Positions 8,398 through 18,100 of a DNA stretch of 33,619 bases are shown piece after piece. The notes beneath the pieces are model-generated. The model did no database searches and was not told the DNA's origin. It saw only the letters and a program-made list of their open reading frames with translations. The position numbers were made by a program, and so were the translations under genes. Each line of letters opens with the position of its first letter. Within the stretch, counting starts at the first letter, position 1. The DNA is from an uncultured Lachnospiraceae bacterium. Lineage in GTDB: Bacteria > Bacillota > Clostridia > Lachnospirales > Lachnospiraceae. The DNA is taken from assembly GCA_902767135.1 (NCBI GenBank), contig CACXGE010000143.1, forward strand, positions 1 to 33,619, written 5' to 3'.

Positions 8398-9087
8398 GTG
8401 GAAGAAAGGAATATGAAAGATAAGATTTTAGGAGTCCTGGAGAGAATTCTTTGGGGAATGGTAGGAGCTGTCATCGTTTTGATTCTTTACCAGAAAGGAT
8501 GGGAGTTGTGGCTTAAGGTAACACTTGCCGCTTTGTGCTTTGTTGGAATATCACTGTGCAGCCTGCTTACCAACCTTTTGGGAAAGGATAAGATAGAAGA
8601 TTATAGCAATATTGCGGCAGCAAGAAAAGATATTGTGCCCAAGCCTATGGAAAGTGAAAATGCCCGAATTGTCAGGAAGAAAGAAACCAGACAGGAAGCA
8701 GGAGGGAAGGATGGGCAGAACAAAGGAGCTGACGGCAGGGAAAAGCGGAGAATTCAGTCCATTGTGTTGATTAATGAAGAAGGAACTGCACTGACAGAGT
8801 GGAGCATGGTGGGCAAATCAGCTATGGTTATTGGAAAAGGAACAGAAAAAGAGGCAGTAGACATAGATTTAAGCGGTTCTGCATTCGCGCAGATGATTTC
8901 CAAGCAACATGCAGTACTAAACTATACGGAAAATGGCTGGTGTATTGATGATATTGATTCCAAAAATGGAACCAGAGTAAAGAAGATAAACCGCAATGCC
9001 ATATTAGATTTGAAATTAGTGGGCACAGTAGAGTTGGGGGTAGGAGACATTATCTATATTGCCAACACCATGCTGCAATTAAGATAG
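8398..9087 (+). CDS. Membrane-anchored FHA-domain protein
   Basis: A 229-aa protein with two hydrophobic helices near the N-terminus (about 17-31 and 38-57), a charged Lys/Glu/Arg linker to about residue 120, and a C-terminal FHA domain, the module that binds phosphothreonine peptides. FHA marks are ISKQHA (H171) and SKNGT with N190-G191-T192. The normal GR of strand 3 is GK here (VIGKGTEK), so one phosphate contact may be altered. The start is uncertain: GTG at 8398 has AGGAG only 2 bases before it, while ATG at 8413 follows AAAGGA closely. Both keep the membrane helices. In T6SS, Fha binds phosphorylated partners and promotes assembly; this one would recruit them at the membrane. Confidence 0.85.
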   Translation: MEERNMKDKILGVLERILWGMVGAVIVLILYQKGWELWLKVTLAALCFVGISLCSLLTNLLGKDKIEDYSNIAAARKDIVPKPMESENARIVRKKETRQEAGGKDGQNKGADGREKRRIQSIVLINEEGTALTEWSMVGKSAMVIGKGTEKEAVDIDLSGSAFAQMISKQHAVLNYTENGWCIDDIDSKNGTRVKKINRNAILDLKLVGTVELGVGDIIYIANTMLQLR

Positions 9088-9099
9088 AGGAGATTTTTT

Positions 9100-9633
9100 A
9101 TGAGTTTAAACAGATGTAAAAATGGTCATATGTTCAGCAGTAGGAAGTACGGAGATACTTGTCCTTACTGCAACACCAATCTGGAGAGAAGCGATTTTAG
9201 AAACAATAAAAGACTTATGCTGGATGATCCGGATAAGACGTTGTCCATATCCGGGGTAGATGAAAATGTGGATCCTGTCACCGGATGGCTGGTTTGTATT
9301 GAAGGAGCCCAGTATGGCAAAGATTTCAAAATTAGGGCAGGAAAAAATTTTATTGGACGAGCAGACAATATGCATATTCAGATTTTAGGGGATAATGCAA
9401 TATCAAGAATCAATCATGCAGCCATTTCCTATGACAGCAAAAACCGTAACACCTATCTTTTGCCAGGGGATTCTTCCGGACTGGCATATTTGAACGGAGA
9501 AGCTGTGTATTCTCCCGTGGAACTGCAGGCCTTTTCTGTCATTGAAATGGGGCAGTCAAAATTCATTTTTATTCCATTGTGCGGAGAGCACTTTGAATGG
9601 AGCGGAGAGCAGAATCAGGAAAGGGATGAATAA
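9100..9633 (+). CDS. Cytoplasmic zinc-ribbon plus FHA-domain protein
   Basis: A 177-aa protein. Residues 6-24 form a short zinc-ribbon-like motif, C6, H10, C21 and C24 (KNGHMFSSRKYGDTCPYC). An FHA domain follows at about 70-165, with the canonical FIGR (R87), then S102-R103-x-x-H106 in ISRINHA; the later N-G turn is YLNGEAV. Unlike its neighbour, it keeps the arginine and serine used to bind phosphothreonine, so it is the better candidate reader of kinase output. GAGGAG precedes the ATG. Its TAA overlaps the ATG of the phosphatase gene by one base, tying the translation of reader and eraser together. A parallel is proteobacterial T6SS Fha with PpkA and PppA. Confidence 0.88.
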   Translation: MSLNRCKNGHMFSSRKYGDTCPYCNTNLERSDFRNNKRLMLDDPDKTLSISGVDENVDPVTGWLVCIEGAQYGKDFKIRAGKNFIGRADNMHIQILGDNAISRINHAAISYDSKNRNTYLLPGDSSGLAYLNGEAVYSPVELQAFSVIEMGQSKFIFIPLCGEHFEWSGEQNQERDE

Positions 9634-10505
9634 TGATATTAGAGATTATTACAAATCCATATGTGATACTTGCCTTAATGATATCTGTGGTATGTATTTT
9701 GGTTACCATCAGTATCTGTTTCTATATAAAGCATGGAGAAGTAAGCAGCAATGTAAAGGTAAAAGGAGGCATATCTTTAGATATTGGTAATGCCCAGACC
9801 ATAGGAACAAGGGAAAAGCAGGATGATTCCTTTGGAACAGGAATTAAGGAAGAATGTGTTCTGGCGGTAGTGGCAGATGGGATTGGCGGTTATATTAATG
9901 GAAATCTGGCAAGTAAGATTACCGTGGACACTTACTTAGATGAATTTATGAAACAGGATGTACTGGCAAATGTAAGCTATTTCTTTCAGAAGTCGGCAGT
10001 ATTGGCAAATGAGAGAATCCGTGACGAATTCGGTGAGGCTAAAGGTGGCACCACACTGGTAGGTGTAGTGATAGAGGAAAACAAAATGTACTGGACATCT
10101 GTAGGGGATAGCAACATAGCAGTATTTCGAAATGGCAGGTTAATCATGGTAAACCGTAAGGAAAATGTGAAAAACTGGTTGGAAGATCAGTATTTTGCCG
10201 GTGCTATTGGCAGGGAAGAAGCTATGGGGGGACCGGTGGATAAACGTCTTGTGAATTATGTAGGCTATGATGGATTTCAAAAAGCAGATGAGTCAGACCG
10301 GCCTATTTATTTAAAGAAAAAGGATAAGGTACTAATCTATTCCGATGGGGTAGAAACCTTAAGCCAGATAGAACTGGAAAAAATATTAGCAAAACCAATG
10401 AGTGCTCATAAAACAGCACAGCAGATTATTCAGGCAGTTGAAGAAAAAGATGTGAGAAATAAGGACAATGCCACCATTATTGTATTGTCGGTGAAGAAAG
10501 GGTAA
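9633..10505 (+). CDS. Membrane-anchored PP2C-type protein phosphatase (PppA-like)
   Basis: A 290-aa phosphatase. A membrane helix at about 10-31 precedes a complete PP2C domain that removes phosphate from Ser/Thr using two metal ions. Signature residues are all present: R/Q-D-D at 63-65 (KQDD), ADGIGG with D82, GGTTL near residue 145, GDS with D159, YSDGVE with D238, and KDNAT with D278. This is the active eraser that would oppose the two kinases. The start codon overlaps the FHA gene stop (TAATG), and the next gene begins 2 bases after its stop. Assignment is firm; the role in gating the injection machine follows from context and from the known PpkA/PppA/Fha pathway. Confidence 0.92.
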   Translation: MILEIITNPYVILALMISVVCILVTISICFYIKHGEVSSNVKVKGGISLDIGNAQTIGTREKQDDSFGTGIKEECVLAVVADGIGGYINGNLASKITVDTYLDEFMKQDVLANVSYFFQKSAVLANERIRDEFGEAKGGTTLVGVVIEENKMYWTSVGDSNIAVFRNGRLIMVNRKENVKNWLEDQYFAGAIGREEAMGGPVDKRLVNYVGYDGFQKADESDRPIYLKKKDKVLIYSDGVETLSQIELEKILAKPMSAHKTAQQIIQAVEEKDVRNKDNATIIVLSVKKG

Positions 10506-10507
10506 AT

Positions 10508-12430
10508 ATGCGTAAAGAAAACTCGGTATTCCGGACTAAATTTATATCAGAACCCGGATGTTATATTAAAAATCAGGATTACTTTGCTTTTGTGGAGTTA
10601 GAGGATTATGCCTGCTATTGTATTGCAGATGGAATTGATGAAGATTTGAATCGTGAAAGTGCAAAACTTGCGGTAACATCGGTGATAACAGCATTTCACG
10701 AAAATCCGGGATGCAGTAAAAGACTGGCAAAGCATTATATGCAGGAGGCGCATAACGAGCTGCACCGGGAGTCAAAGGAAGCACGCTTAGAAGTCAGTAT
10801 GGTCATTCTCCTGACAGATTACAAAAAAGCCCTCTGGATTAGTGCAGGAAATACAAGATTATTTGGCATTCGTCACGGTAATATCAAATGGAAGACGAAA
10901 GATACTTCCCTAAGTCAGGGTATGGCAGATAAAGGTGATATTCCATTGGACCAGATAGAATCCCATGAGGAAAGACATAATTTATATTGCTATTTAGGAC
11001 AGTCAGGAAGATTTCAGCCTGTGACCTATAAGAAAAGAAAATTAGAGGATGGGGATATATTTGTACTCTATACCAGAGGGGTATGGGAAAGTGTAGGAGA
11101 TGCAGAACTGCTGGATGCTATCGAAGGAGCCAGTGATCCGGAAAGTGTATGTACCGGTCTGGAAGAGGTCATACTTAGCAGTCAACAGGATATTGTAGAA
11201 AATTATACTATAGTCAGTATTTTTATAGATAAGATATATAGAAACCCAAGAGCGGGAAAGCAAAAGAAGTATATGAAAATTGCTATGGCCGTTTTTGGTA
11301 TTGTTTTTGTTTTGTTGCTTACCTGGGGAGTGGTAAGGTATAACCAAAACAAAAGTAATTTAGAAACCATGAATAAGTCCCTTGCCAATGCTGTGGATTA
11401 TATGGAAGAAGATAGTTACGAGACGGCGATAGAAGAATTTAAAAAAGCATACACTGCTTCTGAAAAAGTAAAATTGAGGAAATCATCAAAAAAATATAAA
11501 AAGATAGAACTTGTAGATCTCTATTATAAGATGTCCCTCAATCTTGAGGAAGCTCGAACCGCTTTTCAAGAAGGAGAATATAAAAAATCCTACAACAAAT
11601 ATGGGGCAGTAGTAGAAAAAATAGAGGCTCTGAAGAAGCAGGAAGAAAAAATAACTTTTGGGGCTGATATTGAGATGTTGGAAAAGTATGCTTATGAAAT
11701 GCAGCAGGCAGAAACAGCCATGGAAGAAAAGAATTATAAAGTGGCAGCAAAAGGATATGGGGAGGCAGCCTCTTTAGCTGACAGCATAGATGCTACCACA
11801 GAAAAGAATACTGCAGAAGAAAAAGCGAAGAATGCCAATGGAAGTCTGGCAGTAAAGAATGGTGATGAGAGTAAGGCAGAAGGGGAAGCAAAGATGAAGG
11901 AGGGCGAATATCAGAAAGCATTAAACAGCTTTCAGACAGCAAGAAATTTCTATACCTCAGCAAAAGATGATTATGGAAATCAGGAGGCAGCAGATAGGAT
12001 TACAGAATTAGATATCCGCATTGAGGATGCCAACAATAAGGTGGAGAAACAGACCGCGGAGGAGCTGGAAAATGAGGCAGAAAAGTATGAGCAGGCAGCA
12101 GCAGATGCACTGGCAAATGGGGATTATGACACGGCGCAGGAAAATTACGATATGGCAAAGAAGTTGTATAAGCAGACTGGAAATACAGATATGATGGCAC
12201 AGATGGACACCAAGGCCAGCGAAACAGAAAGCGGACCTGCATCGGAAGCATCAGAAAAAGCGTTGGCTGCTTTATTGTCAGCGGCGGAATATTTGGCAAG
12301 AGCTGATTACGGACACGCACTGGCGAATTTTGATGATGCAAGAAAATACTATGAAGAGGCAGGGATGACCTCAGAATCCAACAGAGTCAACAATATTATA
12401 ACACAGATGTCAGGCATGATTTCAGGGTGA
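10508..12430 (+). CDS. Degenerate PP2C domain fused through a membrane helix to TPR-like repeats
   Basis: A 640-aa protein. Residues 1 to about 245 are a PP2C fold that has lost most metal-binding positions: NQD and ADG (D41) remain, but GG after ADGI is D-E, GDS is GNT (115-116), SDG is TRG (189-191) and DN is EN (231-232). A pseudophosphatase is therefore likely. One membrane helix spans about 258-276. The following roughly 360 residues, predicted outside, are charged helical hairpins with TPR-like signatures such as EDSYETAIEEFKKAY, EGEYQKALNSF and NGDYDTAQENYDMA. The architecture mirrors the first kinase: enzyme-like domain inside, helical repeats outside. It may act as a sensor or scaffold that binds phospho-substrates without cleaving them. 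Confidence 0.85.
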   Translation: MRKENSVFRTKFISEPGCYIKNQDYFAFVELEDYACYCIADGIDEDLNRESAKLAVTSVITAFHENPGCSKRLAKHYMQEAHNELHRESKEARLEVSMVILLTDYKKALWISAGNTRLFGIRHGNIKWKTKDTSLSQGMADKGDIPLDQIESHEERHNLYCYLGQSGRFQPVTYKKRKLEDGDIFVLYTRGVWESVGDAELLDAIEGASDPESVCTGLEEVILSSQQDIVENYTIVSIFIDKIYRNPRAGKQKKYMKIAMAVFGIVFVLLLTWGVVRYNQNKSNLETMNKSLANAVDYMEEDSYETAIEEFKKAYTASEKVKLRKSSKKYKKIELVDLYYKMSLNLEEARTAFQEGEYKKSYNKYGAVVEKIEALKKQEEKITFGADIEMLEKYAYEMQQAETAMEEKNYKVAAKGYGEAASLADSIDATTEKNTAEEKAKNANGSLAVKNGDESKAEGEAKMKEGEYQKALNSFQTARNFYTSAKDDYGNQEAADRITELDIRIEDANNKVEKQTAEELENEAEKYEQAAADALANGDYDTAQENYDMAKKLYKQTGNTDMMAQMDTKASETESGPASEASEKALAALLSAAEYLARADYGHALANFDDARKYYEEAGMTSESNRVNNIITQMSGMISG

Positions 12431-12452
12431 GAATACTTAGGAGGAAAAAACG

Positions 12453-15134
12453 GTGAAACAGTCCTATACATTATATATCAATCCACAGGAAAAAAGAAAA
12501 TCCCAAAACACATATCAGAGAAAAGAACTGGAGGAGATGACCACCCACCAGTTGCGGGAAATCTGCACCAAGGAAACCATTATCAAGGGAATAACCAATC
12601 CTTTAAACAGATATGAACTGATAGAAACCATTCTTCGGTATCGGGGAGAAAAGGAAGCATTGCTGATACGAAAGGAAAAAGAGGGAGGATTAGAGCGATT
12701 ACAGGAAGTGTTGGAAAGGAAAAAGGGAAGTCTGCTGAAAGACCAGGGAACCATCCGAAATCCTGCCAAATTAATTTTATACAGAGGACTGGATTTGTCA
12801 TTATTTGATGCATATGAAGTAGAGATAGACCGTAGCAAGAGAAATGATATCAGCAAAACGGTGATTAACCGCATTTATGAATCAAATGTGCTCCTTGTTA
12901 GTGAAGAAGGGAAAATCTGCAGCATTTTAAATCTGGTCAGTGATGGAGGACAGACACCAAGATATTTTCTGGAACGGGACGGAAATCAGCCAATTTACCT
13001 GGCAGACCATAAAGTGTACTATCTGCTGTTTTTTGAAAAAAAGGAGTCAGATTATCTTTATAACGCATATTACCACATTTCTCAGAAACCATTTGCAGCC
13101 TTAAATTATTATAAAATACCGCTGGTAGATTTAGAGGTTCGGGATGTGGAGGAGACAGAGGCAATTCTTTCCATTGATTTTGGAACTTCTAATACGACTG
13201 CCGGAACTTACTTAGATTATGGCTATATAACCAGAACGGATGACAATGATATTTTAAATGGCACTGTAAAGCTGGATGCAGTCAATGTGGTTCCTTTTTT
13301 AGACCACACCAAGGGAGAAAAAAGATGGATTCCTCTGTTGCCTACGGTTGCCTGTGTAACAGATTGTTCAGACCCGGAACAGATAGAATTTCATTTTGGA
13401 TACGATGCCAGAAAGGATACACAGATTAAATATTACGATGAGTCTTTTAGCATCTTTTATGAAATGAAGCGTTGGGTGAACAGTTACGAAGAAATGCAGG
13501 AGGTAACAGATAAACAGGGAAACAGCGGCAGGATTGCCAGAGGAGAGATTATACGTCGCTATCTGCTGTATGTGATTCATTGCGCAGAGCAGCGCTTTAA
13601 GTGTAGATTTAAAAATCTGCATTTAACCAGCCCTGTAAAGCAGAAACTGCAATTTAACAAAATGTTTCAGGAACTTCTCTATGATTACAATATTGAAGCA
13701 GAGCATATGTTAGACGAAGGCAGTGCCGTGATCTATAACACGATTCATAATCTCATAGAAAAAAAGCGTTATTATGACAAGGAAGTAGTCTCGGCATTGA
13801 TTATCGACTGCGGAGGAGGAACTACAGACTTATCCTCCTGTGATTTTTCCATTTCCAATGACAATGTTTCTTATAAAGTGGATATTCAGACTACTTATGA
13901 AAATGGTGACACCAATTTTGGCGGTAACAACATTACTTACCGTTTTATGCAGTACATTAAGATAATGTTTGCAAGACATTACAGCGGACAGAAGCTTTTG
14001 CACATTGATGAACTGATTCCGGTGGCATCGGAAGATATTTTCCGCTTTGTGGACGAATTTGGAAAGGAAGAAGTCTATAAAACCTTAGAGCAGGAATACA
14101 AGGAGGCGGAACTGATAATTCCAACGATGTTTAAAAATTATGAAAATCACACAAGAGATGAATATTTTATGGTAAAGAACAACTTTTATTTTTTGTTTGA
14201 CATTGCAGAACGGATGAAAAAGAAGTTTTACAAAAGTGACGGTGTGGTGAGAAATAGTTTTCAGGCATCTTATGAAAAGGAAGAAGATGACCTGCGCATT
14301 ACAAAGATTGACCGCTGGAATCTGGTGGTGAGGGAAGACGGACAGTTAAAGTACAATCACAATTTCCCGGATATTGTATTTAACATTAAGGAAATCGAGC
14401 TTTTATTAAAGGCAGATATTTATGAAATCGTAAATAAATTTCTGGATGAATTTTATCAGAATAAAACCTTGTCAGACTTTTCCATTATTAAGCTTACCGG
14501 GCAGTCCTGCAGGATTGATGTATTTCGTGAAGCACTAAAGGAATTTGTACCGGGAAAAAGCGTGGAATTTAAGCAGCAGAGCAAAGAAAAGACAGGAATT
14601 ATGGATTTAAAGCTGACCTGTGTCCGGGGAGCAATACAATATGTAAATGCCAGGAAAATGGGATATACCACAGTGAATTTGATTTATCGTATGCCTACCA
14701 TACCATATTCTATCAGTGGCTACACTCATGAAAATGAAGAAAAAATGCTGATATACAGCCTCGACAGGCAGCAGACAAGGGGCAATCTATCCAGACACAG
14801 TGGAATCAGACAGCTGGAATTGTTTTTAAAGGATGGTTCCGGAAATCTGAAATACAGATACACCTATCACAGCAGGCAAGAAGATTACAAAGAGGCTACT
14901 TATGAGGAAATTGTAAGTCAGCACAAAGACTATGCAGAATGTCTTTTGCAGGCGGACATGGATACCATTGAAGATGACGAAGTAAAATTCTTTGTATTTG
15001 CGGCGAAAGACCAGTGGGGCTTCTTTTTGCTCCCGGTAAAGCGTATTAACGCTCAACTGTATGTGGGAAAAGAGCAGTTTTATGCCTTTGAAAATGATTG
15101 CTGGGAAATGGATTTCTTTGATGGGATGAAGTAA
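12453..15134 (+). CDS. Large Hsp70/actin-like ATPase with SAP/HeH-like N-terminus
   Basis: An 893-aa protein. Residues about 26-66 resemble a SAP/HeH helical motif (MTTHQLREICTKE...NRYELIETILRY). An actin/Hsp70-type ATPase core follows: phosphate-1 loop SIDFGTSNTT (240-249), phosphate-2 loop LIIDCGGGTTDLSS (449-462), and an adenosine-type segment IKLTGQSCRIDVF near residue 680. The standard Hsp70 linker and substrate-binding domain are not recognisable; instead about 170 C-terminal residues look beta-rich. The start is GTG with GGAGG upstream. Ordinary DnaK is about 610 aa, so this is a specialised relative. The operon also encodes a J-domain protein, suggesting a dedicated chaperone pair for assembling or dismantling the machine or its cargo. 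ATPase fold firm, role inferred. Confidence 0.85.
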   Translation: MKQSYTLYINPQEKRKSQNTYQRKELEEMTTHQLREICTKETIIKGITNPLNRYELIETILRYRGEKEALLIRKEKEGGLERLQEVLERKKGSLLKDQGTIRNPAKLILYRGLDLSLFDAYEVEIDRSKRNDISKTVINRIYESNVLLVSEEGKICSILNLVSDGGQTPRYFLERDGNQPIYLADHKVYYLLFFEKKESDYLYNAYYHISQKPFAALNYYKIPLVDLEVRDVEETEAILSIDFGTSNTTAGTYLDYGYITRTDDNDILNGTVKLDAVNVVPFLDHTKGEKRWIPLLPTVACVTDCSDPEQIEFHFGYDARKDTQIKYYDESFSIFYEMKRWVNSYEEMQEVTDKQGNSGRIARGEIIRRYLLYVIHCAEQRFKCRFKNLHLTSPVKQKLQFNKMFQELLYDYNIEAEHMLDEGSAVIYNTIHNLIEKKRYYDKEVVSALIIDCGGGTTDLSSCDFSISNDNVSYKVDIQTTYENGDTNFGGNNITYRFMQYIKIMFARHYSGQKLLHIDELIPVASEDIFRFVDEFGKEEVYKTLEQEYKEAELIIPTMFKNYENHTRDEYFMVKNNFYFLFDIAERMKKKFYKSDGVVRNSFQASYEKEEDDLRITKIDRWNLVVREDGQLKYNHNFPDIVFNIKEIELLLKADIYEIVNKFLDEFYQNKTLSDFSIIKLTGQSCRIDVFREALKEFVPGKSVEFKQQSKEKTGIMDLKLTCVRGAIQYVNARKMGYTTVNLIYRMPTIPYSISGYTHENEEKMLIYSLDRQQTRGNLSRHSGIRQLELFLKDGSGNLKYRYTYHSRQEDYKEATYEEIVSQHKDYAECLLQADMDTIEDDEVKFFVFAAKDQWGFFLLPVKRINAQLYVGKEQFYAFENDCWEMDFFDGMK

Positions 15135-15158
15135 ACAGAAAGGACAGGGAAAGCTGAA

Positions 15159-18100
15159 ATGAAGAGAAACAAAAATAAAATAACGGCAATGGTCATGATT
15201 GTTTTAATTCTTGCAATGACATTGCCGGTGGATAAAGGAAATCAAGTAAATGCAGGTGAAGAATCGGCACCAACTGTTGTCACGGCAGAAACTCCCCAGG
15301 AGACTCCAACTCCAACTCAACTTCCACCCATGGAAATTCTACCTGACATGACAGGGCTTACAACAGTGAAAAACGGAATTATTTATGGAAGAAAACAGAT
15401 TTCCCTGCCGGTAACAGTAGAAAATCTGCGTGAGAATGCCACGTGGGATCTGATTCTGCAAGAAAGTACTTTTCCTCACAGCCAAGATGAGGCCTACGAT
15501 GTTACTTCCTATCAATGGCGGCCGGAGGGTATGGCAGAATGGAAATGCAATCTTACCGATGAACAGCAGATGATGATACAGGAGACATATGGATTCCAGG
15601 TAGCATCGGAGGATCAGGACATGGTATCAAAAGAGCTCACAGTGGTGTGGGATCATCTGTCACCGGAAATCACCTTGTCCTACAGTCAGGAGGAACTGGT
15701 AGAATTGTCACAGGTACGTTCTGAACATCTTACCCTCCATTATGAAGCAAAAGATCCCTCTTATCCTGTGACAAAAGAGCAGGAGATTCCAGGCATTGGT
15801 GTGGAAAAAGTATACGCAGAGTTTGAAAGCAGCATGATAGGAGGACAGGTGCCCAAAACAGTGGAGACCAATTCCACAGATACCATTACATTAAATTTTG
15901 AAGGCATCCGTGAGTTTCACGGGATATGCAGACTTTACGCTGTGGATTCCCTTGGAAATATCAGTAAAGGGGTGGAAGTGGAATTACATATAGACAGAAC
16001 AGCACCCCAAATTGTAATCACAGGTGGGAAAAGCAATCAGTGGGAAAAGGAAGTAACAATCACAGCGAAAGTTTCAGATTACTGTTTTTCTGACAATATG
16101 GAACATACTTTTTGGTACGTCATGGAGGGGGACAATACTCCACAGTACCAGGGCATTACATGGCAGAAAAATCTACAGGAAAGTACAGAATATGTACAGG
16201 TCTATGATATTACCCTGGTGGTCAGTAGAGAAAAATATACAGATTATAACGGCAAGTGCACAATTGTGGCAATGGATAAAGTAGGGAATGTTCAAAATGC
16301 AGTGGATGAAACCAATCAGTTTACGGTAATGTTTGACAGCACAGCACCAGAGTTTCAAGGAATTACCATTACGGATGAAAAGAAAAACCCATTGGAATCC
16401 ATATGCAATAAAGTAAGCTTTGGAATGTTTTTTCAGGACAAAATCCGTATGGAAGTAACTGCAAAAGATGTAAAGAAAAACAATGCATTTTCCGGAATTT
16501 CCGGGCTGACTTTAGTGATAGATGGGGTAGACTATGCCCCCACAAGTATACAGGGAATGGGAACAGAATCAGGTACCGTGGTATTTTTATTGGAAAAAGG
16601 AAAAAAATACAGTAATTTTTCTTTTACAGTTACAGACAATGCAGGCAATGTCACAGAAAAAACAATGAAAGAGATAGACAGTCTGCTGGATACTCCGGCA
16701 ATTTATCTGGATGGTACATCCCCTTCTCTTTCCATTACAGCACAAAAGGAAGGGGTAAATACATATAAAGACAAAGAAAAACAAAATTGGTACCAAAAGG
16801 ACATTACCTTTCAGGTAGTGACGGCAGATTATCTAGCAGGTATCCAGAGCATTGAAGTAGAAATCAACGGAAAAAAGATTACCAAAGATGTGGACGGAAA
16901 GCCAATCAATGACGGGGCATTTCAGACAGAGGTAATTACCCGGAAAGAATTTACCCTTAGCACAAGTCAGGCAAATCCACAGAAAAAAAACCAGGGAGGT
17001 GAGGATGGCAGATACGATTTAACTATTTGGGTCACCGATAATGCAGGCAATGAGACTACCAAAGCCCAGACCGTGTATTTAGATACCACAGCACCTTACA
17101 TCAAAAGTGTAGAAGTGTCAGGGACAGGCTCTTTGGAAGGAAATGGGCATCTGACATCCGCTAACACCTATGGTTATTTTGTTCAGGGAAAAGCAGAACT
17201 TCTGGTGACGGCGGCGGACGATATGGGAAGCTGTGGAGTGAAAAACATTACTTATTACACTGTAAACTACCGCAACAATAAACAAGGAAAAACAAGCCGG
17301 GAAAAAGCCATTGCAGTGGATGAAAATGGACAGGCAAAAATCAAACTATCCCAGGAGTTTCGGGGAGTGGTTTATCTGAAGGCAGTGGACAATGTAGAAA
17401 ACGTCTCTAAGGACTACAAAAGACTGCAATATATCATTACAGGTACACAAAAAGACCACGAGAAACAGGCAGATATTGAGATTGAACTGCCAGAAACAGG
17501 CAGTAAGGATGCCAACGGTGCGCCCCTGTACAGTCAGAATGTAACAGCCAGGATAAAGGTAAAAGATGAGGATATGGGACTTAGAATGGTAAGTTGGAAC
17601 GTCACATCAAAACAGGATACCACAGGCAATCAGAGTGGCAGCATTACCGTGAATGAAAAAGGAAAAATTTCTGACACCAACCGAATGCATGTGGTATCTC
17701 AGGAGAAAAATCTGGTGACAGAGGCAGAAGGGGAGATAATGATTACAAATGACAGCAATGATATCTGTGTGACTGTGGAACTGACAGACCGTGCAGGAAT
17801 GACAAAGAAAAAAGAAATTATCCTAAGTATTGATAAGCAAAAACCTGTGATAGAGGTAACATATGACAATCAAAATCCTCAGGAAAGTTATTTGGGAGAA
17901 GGCGAATATTACAAAGAAGATAGAACTGCAACCATCATAGTCAGAGAACGCAATTTTGATGGGGACAAAGTCCAGGTGAAAATAACCAAGGAAGAAGGGG
18001 AAGTGCCATCAGTCACCGCCTGGGAAAAAACAGAAAACTCCCAAAATCCGGATCAGACCATATATACAGCCAAGGTTCCGTTTACTTCGGATGGCAAATA

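Noticed and set aside
9542..9790. 82-codon + frame spanning the FHA/phosphatase junction
   Set aside because: Lies across two well-supported genes in another frame and has no domain features.
10508..11250. A second active PP2C phosphatase
   Set aside because: Three of the metal-binding motifs are substituted (GNT, TRG, EN), so activity is unlikely even though the fold is probable.
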